A stretch of 64,000 nt of DNA from Albugo candida (taxonomy: Eukaryota; Oomycota; Peronosporomycetes; Albuginales; Albuginaceae). Below are positions 23,818-34,664 of the stretch, piece by piece. The notes under the pieces are model-generated. The model had not been told where the DNA came from. It searched no databases and saw nothing but the letters and a program-made list of their open reading frames with translations. The number at the start of each line of letters is the position of its first letter. Positions within the stretch are counted from its first letter, which is position 1. The stretch covers positions 310,001-374,000 of the forward strand of contig CAJNAR010000004.1 of assembly GCA_905220665.1 (NCBI GenBank), written 5' to 3'. The translations under genes and the position numbers were made by a program.

Positions 23818-25966
23818 TTACTCGCATTTGATATTTCGATATATCCGTCTTGTGAATGCACTACTTCCCATGTACCCAACCGTTCCACACATCAGAAAGA
23901 ATGCAAAGCAAAACAAGCTCCTACATAATCGCAGCACCGATTTGGTTAGTTGCAGCGATAAAACCAGCATTGTTAGACGTACATGTATCCAAAGTAGAAA
24001 TATGTTTGTAAAAATCCGGACATGTTGGTTTTGTAGAAGTAAAAGTAGATAGAGTAAATGAAAACATAAATGGCTGTGCTTCCTCCAGCTGCAAAACTCG
24101 TCCAGTGCCATTTGTAATTCTCAGCATTTAGCGATACATATGTGCATACAATCGTAACGCAGAGCGTTACGACTAACAGTATCGTGAAAACCAATAACAT
24201 AAATCCGTAGACGTAATAAAACTTGTAATTCCAGAACGATGCGAATATGAAATACATCTCGACAAAGATGGAGCCAAAAGGAAGGATTCCTGTCATCCAA
24301 ATCAGCGACCCAGGACGATAGTACCATCGAGCTGATGGGATTTCGCGAGGAAACTTATTAACCCGACATGGAAATCCGCTTTTAGCGACTCCGTGACGTC
24401 CCAAAATGGTGCCCAAAACTGCCAGCGGACATGATACAAAGAACCATATCAAAATCACTTGTACGATTGTTACGAAAGGAATTGCATAGGTTGTTCCGTA
24501 CAGAACAGCTAGAGCATTGATGAAAAAGACCGATATAAAAATCACGGTCGGTAACAATGCTGAGGATAAACACATGGCCCGGATCCAATCTTTCGATACG
24601 CGTGGATAAAAGAATTGATGATAAAATGCTCCACTTGCATAGCCATTAGTGAGTGAAGACAAGGCATACACAGTCAAACCAGCAGAAACGATCCCACCCG
24701 GTTGCTTGTATAATGATGAGATTGCTGCGATAACCATCACGCTGAAAGATAATACCAGCAGTTGTGATCCAGTACCAATCAGGGCAGAAAACAAAAGCAA
24801 ATACGGTGGAGCACGAAAAACATCACCATGAAGTAATTTCCATCCGGCATTAGCATCATCGCGAAGCAAGCTACTGGTACTTTCTAGCATCAGTTCTTCA
24901 GCATCCTCTTCGGCGATTCGGGCGTAGTCATTGCGCAGCGTGCGTAACAAAATCAAGGCCACTAAGCCGACAAGAAATATAACCATCATGAACGAATTGA
25001 ATATCGAAAACCAGTGAATTTGATGTTCAAAAAACCTAGTGTAAATGAAAATCCGTAAGTAGTCAACTTCACTAGCAAAAAGAGACCTACTCATCTTCCA
25101 AGAAGCGATTGAATCGATCCTCGAATGTGATATCTGTGGTAGTCCATTTGACCTCATAGGTGAACTCGACTTTTCTATTTGGCACATTTTTCATATGAAA
25201 AAATGAATACACCATTTCGACTAATAATAATATACTGATTTGGCGTGATGGCTGTAGGGCGCTCCGAGTAAGTGAGATTGACGTGAATTATATTTTCTCC
25301 ATTATACGATATGGAGAATTTTTTATGTGTATACAGCACATGAGTTCCCACGGGAAACTAGATCGTAATGACTTATGAAATCATTGGGGAAGGCGAGACA
25401 AGAATCGAGAATAGTTTACCTCTTTCAGCAGTTCTGGCTCATCTTCAGGTTTCATGATCTTACCGACGAGCCCCCACACCGGCAGATCATCAACACTCAA
25501 TTGATACCAATAATGCTCATCAACCTGACATTGATAGTATCAGAAAAATAACAAAGGAAGTACTGCGTCGCTACGTACTGCAGCTGCAAATTTCAGTGCA
25601 TCTGCATCAGAAAGTATCTGGGAGCATAGAGTAGTATTTTCCGTATCAATTGCAAATCTTGTGATTTGGCCAGAGTTGAAAAGCTCATTTCCCTCCAAAA
25701 TCTCACCGATACCAAGTGCATGAGCTTCGGGTTCTTCCATTCCGATCGGCTTGCAAAACGGTAAGCTATTGTACGTATATGTCTCTTGTGGATTATTGTA
25801 TGGCCCGATCTTATTCACCCAGATTATGACATCGTCACCAACTCGATACTACAATGACAAAACTCGTACTCGAATTTTTCATCTTTAGGGAGGCACTTAC
25901 TGCGTGATCGTCCATGTCCGCGCAGGTTTTTGTAAGAAAGAGAATCAATAGAGGTAAACAAGACAT
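23818..25966 (-). CDS. TM9SF family protein (nonaspanin)
   Basis: Seven exons read from 25966 down: 25901-25966, 25579-25848, 25420-25524, 25213-25357, 25091-25169, 23983-25035 and 23818-23920. They join to about 606 aa. There is a signal peptide (MSCLPLLILFLTKTCA), then the lumenal domain with GPYNNPQETYTYNSLPFC, then VDDLPVWGLVGKI. The FFEHQIHWFSIFNSFMM block enters a nine-TM region, ending with a cytosolic RRIYRNIK-type tail. All are classic nonaspanin landmarks, and length is normal. Nonaspanins act in endosome/Golgi membrane trafficking and protein sorting. The intron at 25170-25212 is only 43 bp and its exact borders are the least certain. The gene is convergent with the AAAP transporter, 103 bp away. 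Confidence 0.9.
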
Positions 25967-26101
25967 GAGGTACCGACGGACAGAGCACCTTGTGCTGTGG
26001 GGCTCGCATCGAGAAAGAAGCTCATGCATCTCGAATAGTTTGACACGTGTGAGATATAGCACAAAAAACAATTCTTTAGCAATTATATTAAGTTATAGGA
26101 T

Positions 26102-28014
26102 TTATTTAGTGACAGTGGAAGACGCTCGGTAGCATGGGAATCGCTTCAAATAAGGCATGTTGTCCAGTGCGCTAAGCGCCGCAAGCGACTTTGTGTTTGG
26201 TGTTAGCCAGTCGTCCTTTAGAAGCCCTTCCACAAAGTGCCCTTTTCCATCGCATGAGTTATACTCATAAGCATTCTCCGGGTTTAACGACCACATAAAT
26301 CCTCCAGCATACCCTTGTTCCTTCATAATTTGGATCGTATACTCCACGGTACGCTGAATCGTTTTCATTGGGTGTCCATCGAGAGCATATAGACCTCCAA
26401 ACTCTCCCAGCAACACTGCGGAATCACGTTCGTCAGCCAGATAACCAAACATATCGTGCATGGTGCTTTCAATATTGTTTTTTAACGTTGCATTGTCCAA
26501 TTCTTCGCAGATGCCTTCAGTAGCATAAAGCGGTCCGTAAAAGTAGGGCTGCGGTGCAACTGCAGTCGTATAGTAATGTGGTCCCCACACCAACTTATTC
26601 GGAATCCCAAAGTGTGGCCGTACGGTCTTTGCTTTTTGCAATCCACCTCCCCACCAGTCATAATATTGCATCTTGTTACCTTCTGCCACAAGAGTATGCT
26701 CCCCTGCAATACCTTCAACAATGCCAACCCAACGTGGACATGCACGATGCATCACAGCGGCAATCATTTCAGCTCCTATCACAAAATCGTCTGAGGAGCC
26801 TGTTCCCCATGTTGCTTTATAAGGTTCATTTTTCAAGTCCAAGCCCATGACGTTCCAGAATCTGCCTTTGCATAGGGACGATGAAATTATGTCAACAGCA
26901 TTCAAATAATCCTTCTGAGATATACCGAGTGTTGCATCATACCAATTACCACTATCTTTCATGTTTGTCAGTCTATGTAAACTAATGAGAACACCCAATC
27001 CGTGCTGCCCCAAGCCGATGATGATCGATTTGAGTGTACTGATGAAATTGCGAATGCTAACCGCACGGTTGGTAGCCATGTTTATGATACCATCTGCTGG
27101 AGGGCTGTTACGCAATATATTCTCAATGGAAACTGGAATTCGCACAGCATTGAATTTGTTTCGAGCAAGGAATGCGCCTATTTCATATAATGTTGTTCCA
27201 TTTTGTGGGTTCTCCCACATCCCTAAAGGGATTGAAAGGGATGTTTCCATCCCGGACCAATTTACGCCTTTGATGTGCAACGGCGTTTCCTCTCCACCAG
27301 GTCCAACGGCCACGAGGTACCCACCCTTGCTCTGATAATCCGATAACGCACAATGTTGATCGGGGAAGTATTTTGGATTGCCCATCTGCCCGTCATCCGC
27401 TACATCAAGAATCACGTCGCTTTTAGAGTCTCTGATTTTTCGCCTGAGTTGCTTATTGTATGACGCGATTAGAGCTTGCCTATGCCTTGCCCAATAGTGA
27501 CTGGAAGCGCCAAGAAAGAGACCACCTATAACTGCCATTGTGACAACAAGAAGAAATAATATGCCCGGCCATCGCTACAACACATCACATTACAATTATC
27601 ATTGAAACTCGGAAGCAACATGCCTACCTTGAGCCGACCATGAAAATCACGTGGTGTTTCTTTCGGAGAACAATCTTTTCCCACACGTAGTCCAATAGGA
27701 AATTGATCACGACCTACTGAACCAGGCGTGCTCGCTAAATGTGCGGAGAGTATATGTGTCGATGGAGTCACTGGACACACTAATTCCGTAAGTGGAGTCG
27801 GCAGGAAGTTGGACTCTGTGTACGTGCATTTTGACCGAGTTTGAGGCCGTGAAATTATGCCGGATGTCGCATCTGGTACCCGAGAATCAGCGCTTTCTCC
27901 ACTTAAAGTCGGATGGCTCTCGTTAGCAACAGGTGGCTGTCTGCTGTTTGCCTCTTGTTCATCGATCAACAAATCCTTACTTAAATTTCGTATGCTCAAA
28001 ACTTTATTGTGCAT
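26102..28014 (-). CDS. Type II membrane GH5 glycoside hydrolase
   Basis: Two exons (27628-28014, 26102-27574) with a 53-bp phase-0 intron encode about 619 aa. Residues 1-129 are cytosolic and Ser/Thr/Pro-rich. An anchor lies at about 133-150 (ILFLLVVTMAVIGGLFLG). The catalytic domain follows, with IKGVNWSG at its start, NVMGLDLKNEPYKATWG (acid/base Glu of the GH5 NEP motif), WGPHYY, and VLLGEFGGLYAL (nucleophile Glu of the GEFG motif). GMWENP and GFMWSLNPE also fit. The protein resembles bacterial and oomycete endoglucanase-type GH5 enzymes. Anchored topology suggests action on newly made wall glucan rather than secretion as a digestive enzyme; that is inference. Its start is 162 bp beyond the fusion gene stop. 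Confidence 0.85.
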
Positions 28015-28176
28015 TATTTTCCTCTATCTGCTGCCACCTGGCTACTTCAAAGCAAACAGGTACGCTAAAGGTCTTTTGCGTCTGCTACTTTTTTGTTACT
28101 GCGTCGATTCTAAACCCACAACACCCACAAGAGCGTTCTATCGATCATTCTGTTGCAAAAAGTAGTACCATCCACA

Positions 28177-31100
28177 TCATTTTTTGTCACAAATAGACGA
28201 TTCTTTTACTGTACTGAGAATCCGATCTCGCGTTACATTGAGAGATCCGTACACATGGTCATCCAGTAGTGGAACAAGGGCTCGCCGAATGCAATGAAAC
28301 ATCTGTGGAAGTAGAGTTTCTTCTTGCGCCAGTAGCTTCTTGACTCTAGCCCGTTCCTTTGGCTGCTCAAAACATGCCGGGCAATTTTCGTTTATAACTG
28401 GAAGTCGAGCGTCTGAAGCAAATTTTTGCAGTAGAAATTCACGAACGTAGATTAGCGGACGGATGATCTGAATATCGCGTGCATGATTCCAGTAATTGGC
28501 CTTCATCGTGCGTAGCTGACCATTGTGAAACAAAGACATGACAAAACTTTCGGCAATATCGTCTAAATGTTGACCAAGGACTAGCTTATTGTATCCGTTG
28601 GAACGACAACACTGATATAATAGACCTCGCTTCATCCGTGAGCAGTAGCTGCATATGGAAGTCCCATTCAGCTCACAGCTCGCGCGCTCAATAATGTTTT
28701 CTGACAAGTAATGATACTCCACACCAAGGGCCTTCATGTAATCCTTCAACGGGCTTGGATCGTATGACGCCGTCTGTGGATCCACTGTGGCACAAGCAAG
28801 ATCAAATTTAACTGGAGCACGCTTTTGTAGATGCAGGAGAATATGAAGAAGGCTGAGAGAGTCTTTTCCTCCAGATACACCGAGCAGCAGCCGATCTCCA
28901 TTTTGAATCATCTCCCACTGGAGAATTGCCTCGCCCACAGAATGAAGAATTTTTTTCGGAGGCTTTGGAAACAGCGTGACAGCGCTCATTGTCCTGGTAA
29001 TAGCCACGATCGCCTCATTGACTCGCAAAAAAGCCGTCTGGTTGGTTTTAGCATCACTACGAAGGCGAAGCGGATACTTCCCACCTTGAAATCGCTCTCT
29101 ATCAAGCGTCAATCCATTAGTTTTGCAAATCGAGGTTTCGGGCACAAATGACTTTGATACAGGGCCATGGTCTTGTTCCGGCTTTTCCAAGCCATCTGAC
29201 TCCCACTGCTTGTGCAAGGATCTTGCACGATAACGATCTGGTTGAATAGGCCCTACGATAGGCCTCAATCTTGGAATCCCACAAAAGTCTTCCTGCAAAA
29301 GGCAAACAACTTCAAAAGGATACACAAACCATCGCAAACTCTCGTACGATTCGTCCAGCATCCAAGCTGCCGACGGAGCAATCGGAGACTGTCTCGCCAA
29401 CCGAATGCAATCATCCGCCAGACAGTTTGCCATGTCCAAAGCCTTCTCAAACTCGGAGTTTATACTAATATCATCCTCCGAATTCAAACTCATGTTGGAT
29501 AGAGCAGGATCAGAAAAGAAATGAGAAAGCCATTTTCGATCGTAGTGTTTTGTGAACCGAGTCATGTGCTTCCATTCTCCGCTTTTATGATTGAAGCGAT
29601 AATGAACCAAGAACTTCCAGCCGTGATTTGCAATAAAATGTATTGCCTTGAGAATAAAATCAACTTCTACATCTTGCATGAAATATGGAAAGCTAAGTCG
29701 AGTAAACCCAGGTCGGAGAACTTCTTTCCGAGAAAGCAAAGCCTGCTCTATTGCAAGAATATCGTTCTTGGCAATTCCCAACAAGCGCATGCTGTAAGGA
29801 CCGGCACAAGCACATCCACCACGAGATTGGATACCAAATAGATCGTTCAAAAGCGCACAGACAAAGTTGTAATGGAGAAAATGTTCATGGAAGCGGATAA
29901 GAAACGAGATGATAGGAAGTTGACGAACACCAGTTGGAGGTCCTAGTACGACAATGTTCTCATTTCTGTCTAAAGATCTTCGAACCTCAAGCACATGCTT
30001 TTGCTCAACTTCGGCAATTCGCTGGGTTCCGATGCGGTGTTTGATCTCGAATGCAAGACCAAGGCGAGCGCTTCCCAGTAAATCTGGACTTCCTCCTTCT
30101 TCTCGCTCTTCTCGGTTCGATAGATACCGATGATCTGATTCCGTCACGAAAAAAACAGTCCCACCACCTGGTGCAGAGGGAACCGGGTTCCTGACAAGTC
30201 GCTTTTTGACTATAAGCACGCCAGGTGAGCCTGGTCCACCAACAAATTTATGCCCGGAAAAAAAGATTGCATCCTTATACAAATACGGTCGGTCCTCTAC
30301 ATTGGTGCATTCGATAGGGTTCATATTGATTGGAACATATGGAGCAGCCGATGCGTAATCCCATATAGCTATTGCTCCAAATCGATGTAACATCACTGTA
30401 ATCGCATCCACGTCAGTCAAGACACCAGTCACATTAGATGCAGCAGAAAAGGCACCAATGCATAATGACCGCGAGGAGTACTCGGTCAGCTTTTTCTTCA
30501 AGTCCTCTAGATCGATAAGCCCATCCTGGTTTTCGTTGATTGTCACGACATCTGCTAGAGTTTCTCGCCACGGAAGAAGGTTGGAATGGTGCTCAAAAGG
30601 CCCCACAAATATGACTGGCCGTGTCGGCACGGACGATATAGACGAACACGATTCTAACCCGAGAAGACTGACAAGTTTATTGACAGCTGCAGTGGTACCC
30701 TGACCAACAAGTAAGACACAGTCTTCGGCACTTTTTCCTGTCACAGCAGCATTGACGGCTTGAGCAATTATTTGACGTGCTTCATGACGGTAGCATGTGC
30801 TTTGTAGTCCCGTAATAGAAGTAGTCGTATGCGTGTTGGCGTAAAATGGCATGACTCGTTGATAAATATGGCGTTCGATACATTCAAGAGACCTGCTGCT
30901 TGCCGTGTAGTCCGCATAACAGATAAGCTTTAGCCCAAAAGGAGACTCGAAACGATGGTTCCGACCAACTAGTTGAGAATTTATCCATTCGGGTGTGCAG
31001 AACCTCGAACCTACTGCATCTTCACGCAAGCTTGAGTGAGTTGTCGATTCCTGCATTGTTGCCTTCTGGGTCGTTGTATCTTCTAGCTCATCACAGAAGT

Positions 31101-31272
31101 AGCGTGCGACTGATTTGGACTCTATCAGTGCATTATGTTGATTTTGGATCAGCATACGTCGGGTTTCAGCTCTTCTCAGCCAATGATAATTCAAGTAGTA
31201 CCTGCAGCGATCAGTACACTGTACCGAAACTACACTTCCCCAACGCGTTCTTTTAACACTGTAAGGAATCAT
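28177..31272 (-). CDS. Fusion: cysteine-desulfurase-like domain plus TtcA-like PP-loop tRNA thiolase
   Basis: One uninterrupted 1031-aa frame with an ATG at 31272. Residues 1-75 are basic and could be a mitochondrial presequence. About 110-600 is a class V aminotransferase: PLP lysine in SGHKFVGGPGSPG (about 342) and active-site cysteine motif RGGCACAGPY (about 485-487). After a linker of about 170 residues comes a PP-loop ATPase (about 770-1031). It shows GVSGGKDSLSLLHIL, CSYCSRMKRGLL, GQHLDDIAESF, and ENCPACFEQPKERARVKKL. These match bacterial TtcA, whose cysteines bind an Fe-S cluster and which makes 2-thiocytidine in tRNA with sulfur from IscS. The fusion would join sulfur donor and acceptor enzyme in one chain. 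tRNA specificity is unproven; CTU1/Ncs6-type 2-thiouridine work is an alternative. Confidence 0.88.
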   Translation of the reverse strand: MIPYSVKRTRWGSVVSVQCTDRCRYYLNYHWLRRAETRRMLIQNQHNALIESKSVARYFCDELEDTTTQKATMQESTTHSSLREDAVGSRFCTPEWINSQLVGRNHRFESPFGLKLICYADYTASSRSLECIERHIYQRVMPFYANTHTTTSITGLQSTCYRHEARQIIAQAVNAAVTGKSAEDCVLLVGQGTTAAVNKLVSLLGLESCSSISSVPTRPVIFVGPFEHHSNLLPWRETLADVVTINENQDGLIDLEDLKKKLTEYSSRSLCIGAFSAASNVTGVLTDVDAITVMLHRFGAIAIWDYASAAPYVPINMNPIECTNVEDRPYLYKDAIFFSGHKFVGGPGSPGVLIVKKRLVRNPVPSAPGGGTVFFVTESDHRYLSNREEREEGGSPDLLGSARLGLAFEIKHRIGTQRIAEVEQKHVLEVRRSLDRNENIVVLGPPTGVRQLPIISFLIRFHEHFLHYNFVCALLNDLFGIQSRGGCACAGPYSMRLLGIAKNDILAIEQALLSRKEVLRPGFTRLSFPYFMQDVEVDFILKAIHFIANHGWKFLVHYRFNHKSGEWKHMTRFTKHYDRKWLSHFFSDPALSNMSLNSEDDISINSEFEKALDMANCLADDCIRLARQSPIAPSAAWMLDESYESLRWFVYPFEVVCLLQEDFCGIPRLRPIVGPIQPDRYRARSLHKQWESDGLEKPEQDHGPVSKSFVPETSICKTNGLTLDRERFQGGKYPLRLRSDAKTNQTAFLRVNEAIVAITRTMSAVTLFPKPPKKILHSVGEAILQWEMIQNGDRLLLGVSGGKDSLSLLHILLHLQKRAPVKFDLACATVDPQTASYDPSPLKDYMKALGVEYHYLSENIIERASCELNGTSICSYCSRMKRGLLYQCCRSNGYNKLVLGQHLDDIAESFVMSLFHNGQLRTMKANYWNHARDIQIIRPLIYVREFLLQKFASDARLPVINENCPACFEQPKERARVKKLLAQEETLLPQMFHCIRRALVPLLDDHVYGSLNVTRDRILSTVKESSICDKK

Positions 31273-32657
31273 TAAGGCTCATTCGCAGTCACTGAGCTCA
31301 TACGACATCTCTATCAACCTCTCTATGAGTACAATTGTACCAGTCAATCATAAAATCTCATCAGTTGCCGATAGAGAAGATGTATTTTTCTAGACGGTGA
31401 GGTCATGGGATGCTCCAATCTTCTACTATTTTGCCATAACGAGCACTTCATCAAGATTTCAGCTCTAGATCATTTTTTCATGAGCGCTAACGCGGCGACA
31501 TCGGGTTCCTGATATTTTCTGATACTTCCCAGTTATGCTATCTGGAAATGCTCAGTGGCAATCCTGGAAGCTGCGCCGGTGTTTTTGTTAGGATGGGGGC
31601 TGTAAGACATGCTTGATTACATTGAAGACGAAACCAATACCTTTATGCATCTGATGTACGCAACAGACCGTAATAGCATGCTATCTCATGGATGCTAGAT
31701 ATAAAATTTTGTCAAGCCCACGCACGTGAGATTGAATTGTACAGCGTTTGCCATAGAACGCATGTGTCAATTGACCTTTTAGCGTATAGCTCAGCTGAAG
31801 TGTACACCCCGATTCGCAACATGGCTGAAGTATCGTATAACACACCACGCTATCTGCTAACACAGATCGTGAGGAACTTTACATGAACGTTCCGAATGAG
31901 ACGCCTTGATAAGCGATGTTCCGCGTACTCGACAATCGTCAACAAGTGTTGAAGCTACAGCTCCTTGCGCCGAATGATAGGAACTTTAGATTGTCTGAAA
32001 GACTACCCGACACAGCCTGATTGGCGTGCACCCAAGAGAAAACTGACAAGCTTGATACGAGATCTTTAGCGTGCCATGCCATCATCTAATCTCCTCACAA
32101 TCAAGTCAGGTACGCTACTAAGAATACTTGGATTGAGATATAGCTATCTTGTCACCATAATCAGTACTGCACGGAAATATTCCACGATATTGGCACAAGA
32201 GCGTTGAAAGGGCACAACAGTCGAAATACAAAACATGTTAAATTTCTTCCCTGAACATTTTATATAGTGATAGCTGTTTTTACACTCCAAGAAAGCCAAC
32301 AGATGTTCAATATGTTCTGTGAGACACCCACTATAGATTTGAAGTCTAACAGCCTGCGTCGATACTGAAGATTTGTTCTATTGTGTAGAAGTAGAGAATT
32401 ACTCATTTACCTGTTACCGCGTCCTTATTCATGATAGATAGAACACGTATATACGATATGATTGCATTATTATCTAATTCTACGGGAGCCATTCAATAGT
32501 ACTCAGTATCGCATACTGATTTCGATTACAAACCAGCTGACACTGCAGACGGCATGTGCATTTCTACACATTCCGAAGGTGCGCCTCCTTCGTGTATTCA
32601 GCTTGAGCCTCATACCTTCGCATAGATGCTGCAATCGAGAAAAGTCAATTCATTCCC
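31273..32657. other. Divergent intergenic region, nothing recognised
   Basis: This 1.4-kb spacer lies between the fusion gene (minus) and the E2F gene (plus). A few short frames (for example near 31692-31886) show no family resemblance. The promoters of both flanking genes must lie here. Confidence 0.5.
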
Positions 32658-34664
32658 ATGAAAAGTGTTCCTTCACGAAGCAGATCACAGCGCACAAAGT
32701 GCGAATCAGCTACACAACAAAATCACGAATGCAGCGGTAGTACATGCTCTAGTACAATCGCAAATCGAAGGAGTGAAAACTCATTGGAGACACTCTGTGC
32801 ACGTTTCTGTAAATTGTACAGCAACGAGACCGAACCACTACAGATTGACGTCGCAGCGTCAAAGCTTTGTGAGTAATATTATCACACCAGCGTTGACATC
32901 GCTGACTTACCTGGATGCATAGGTATTCAGCGCCGAAGGATGTATGAGATCTTCAACATAATTCAAAGTGTTGGGCTCATAGCGCGAATTCGGACTGGTC
33001 TCTATCAATGGCAAAGCAATGAGATTATGATTGCAAAGCTCGTGTCTCTCAAACGCTCAGGCACGGAGACGTTTAAGAAGTGGAATTTAGGGGAAAGCAT
33101 AATCACGAGCGGAGCGAAAACTATCAATCGAAAAAAGGCCATTTCGACGCTGATGGGTGAATGCTTCCTTCAAGTGCTGCTGTCTGAGGTACGGCTGCTT
33201 CCGTCCAAAGATCTTTGACGAGCTCAGAGATGAGAATTCTGTAGAAATTTCCACAACCGATCGTGCTGGAAGACGTGGCTGACATAGTCGCATCTTTAGT
33301 TGGTGGTACAAAACATATATGTTTGTATTGCATTTATAACTTCTGCATGTTCGCTGGTATTTATGCATTCTTTTCTCCATACAGCGTGCTCGAGGCGCTT
33401 GTACGATATCGCGAATGTTTTTTGTGGCCTCGGGTTGCTGAATAGAACCGCTCTGAAGCTCACCACTGACAGAAATTGCCGCAAGCGGCGAATGTTCAAT
33501 TGGTGTGGTCCGATAGTTCTTTCAAGTCTTTCTGATCAAAATCCATTATCTTGTTCGAAATCATCATGTGGATCAGTCACTCAAACGACTTCTTCATCAG
33601 GAGAGAGTCAAGAGTCACAAAGTAAATCAGTCTCGGGCCTGCTCATCAACGAGGATAGCTCCTCTGAGATAGCTTTTCCAGTACCTCCAGAATCGCAAAA
33701 TAATGTCATGAATCTTTGTGACACTCGAGAACATAGAAGAAGCATTAGTGGTAGTGACATTCCGAAATCATCCGACGAACTCAAGTTGCAGGTCAATTCA
33801 TTGATAAAAGCGCTAGAAGACGCCAAAGCTAGGGAAAGGAAGCTTTTGAAGCGCATCCATCTGCTTGAAAATCGTATTACAGAATCATCAGGCGCTGAGT
33901 TAGATACTCCATCGAGCCCTATTGTACAACTTCATAAAGAGGAAATTATCCGACCAACAACTATAGGAGGCAAAAGACTTTTCAGTCCCATGCTATCGCA
34001 AGAACTATCCCCTGTAACGCAGCAAATACTTGGGGAAGGATGTACCCAAGATCAGCTGAGGCAATATGTTGCATTTCATATATCACCCCTGATTTTGACA
34101 TCACTCAAGTCTGGAACCAAAACCCATCTCATGGAGCCACAGAGCCTTGCCTCAAATGAAAACATCCAAACGAAACGACGCAAAATACGTGTTGGACCTA
34201 GTCTTGTTGACCCAACCGAAACCGACAGCTTGAAAAACAATACTGACACTTTCACGCGTACAAACTCAAGAATGAGCTACTCCGAGTGTGGAAAACATAA
34301 GTGTAGCTATAATTCTGAGCGAACTGGACAAGAACAAGACAACCATCGAGAATGCTCAACTCAAAATTCTCAATCAAGCATTAACTCTAGTAAATCAAGT
34401 GCGACGATGCTATATCCTCACTCATCAGTAACTCTCTCTCCATTAGCAAATGCATCCTCTTCAATACACGATCAGCAGGCATCGTAAGTTTTTTTGCAAC
34501 ATCAAACTAGCTCTTAGTTGACCATGCTTTTCAGTAGAAACCATAAGCTTCAGTGTTCCAGTGCACCCAAATCCTCAACACTAGCAGTACAATTCTCTCA
34601 ACATTTCTTGCTGGAGTCACCGTCGTCAATAGCTCGAACATTTGACGGCCTTTCGTCACCGTGA
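32658..34664 (+). CDS. Atypical E2F transcription factor with two DNA-binding domains (E2F7/8/DEL-like)
   Basis: Five exons (32658-32868, 32923-33188, 33245-33305, 33385-34483, 34535-34664) encode about 588 aa. The first winged helix spans about residues 43-105: SLETLCARFCKLY, then QRRRMYEIFNIIQSVGLI. The second spans about 140-217: AISTLMGECFLQVLL, PIVLEDVADIV, then RRLYDIANVFCGLGLL and FNWCGP. Each contains the RRxYDI/RRxYEI recognition helix. Two E2F domains in one chain without a DP partner is the atypical E2F7/E2F8/DEL layout, usually repressors of S-phase genes. A coiled coil (about 265-300, LKLQVNSLIKALEDAK) and a Ser-rich tail follow. If the intron at 34484 is retained the protein stops one codon past the exon 4 boundary; both isoforms are possible. 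Confidence 0.85.

Noticed and set aside
28177..31272. Assembly artefact joining two genes
   Set aside because: One open frame of 1031 codons runs through both domains and a long linker without stop or frame change; the paralogue shares the linker start.
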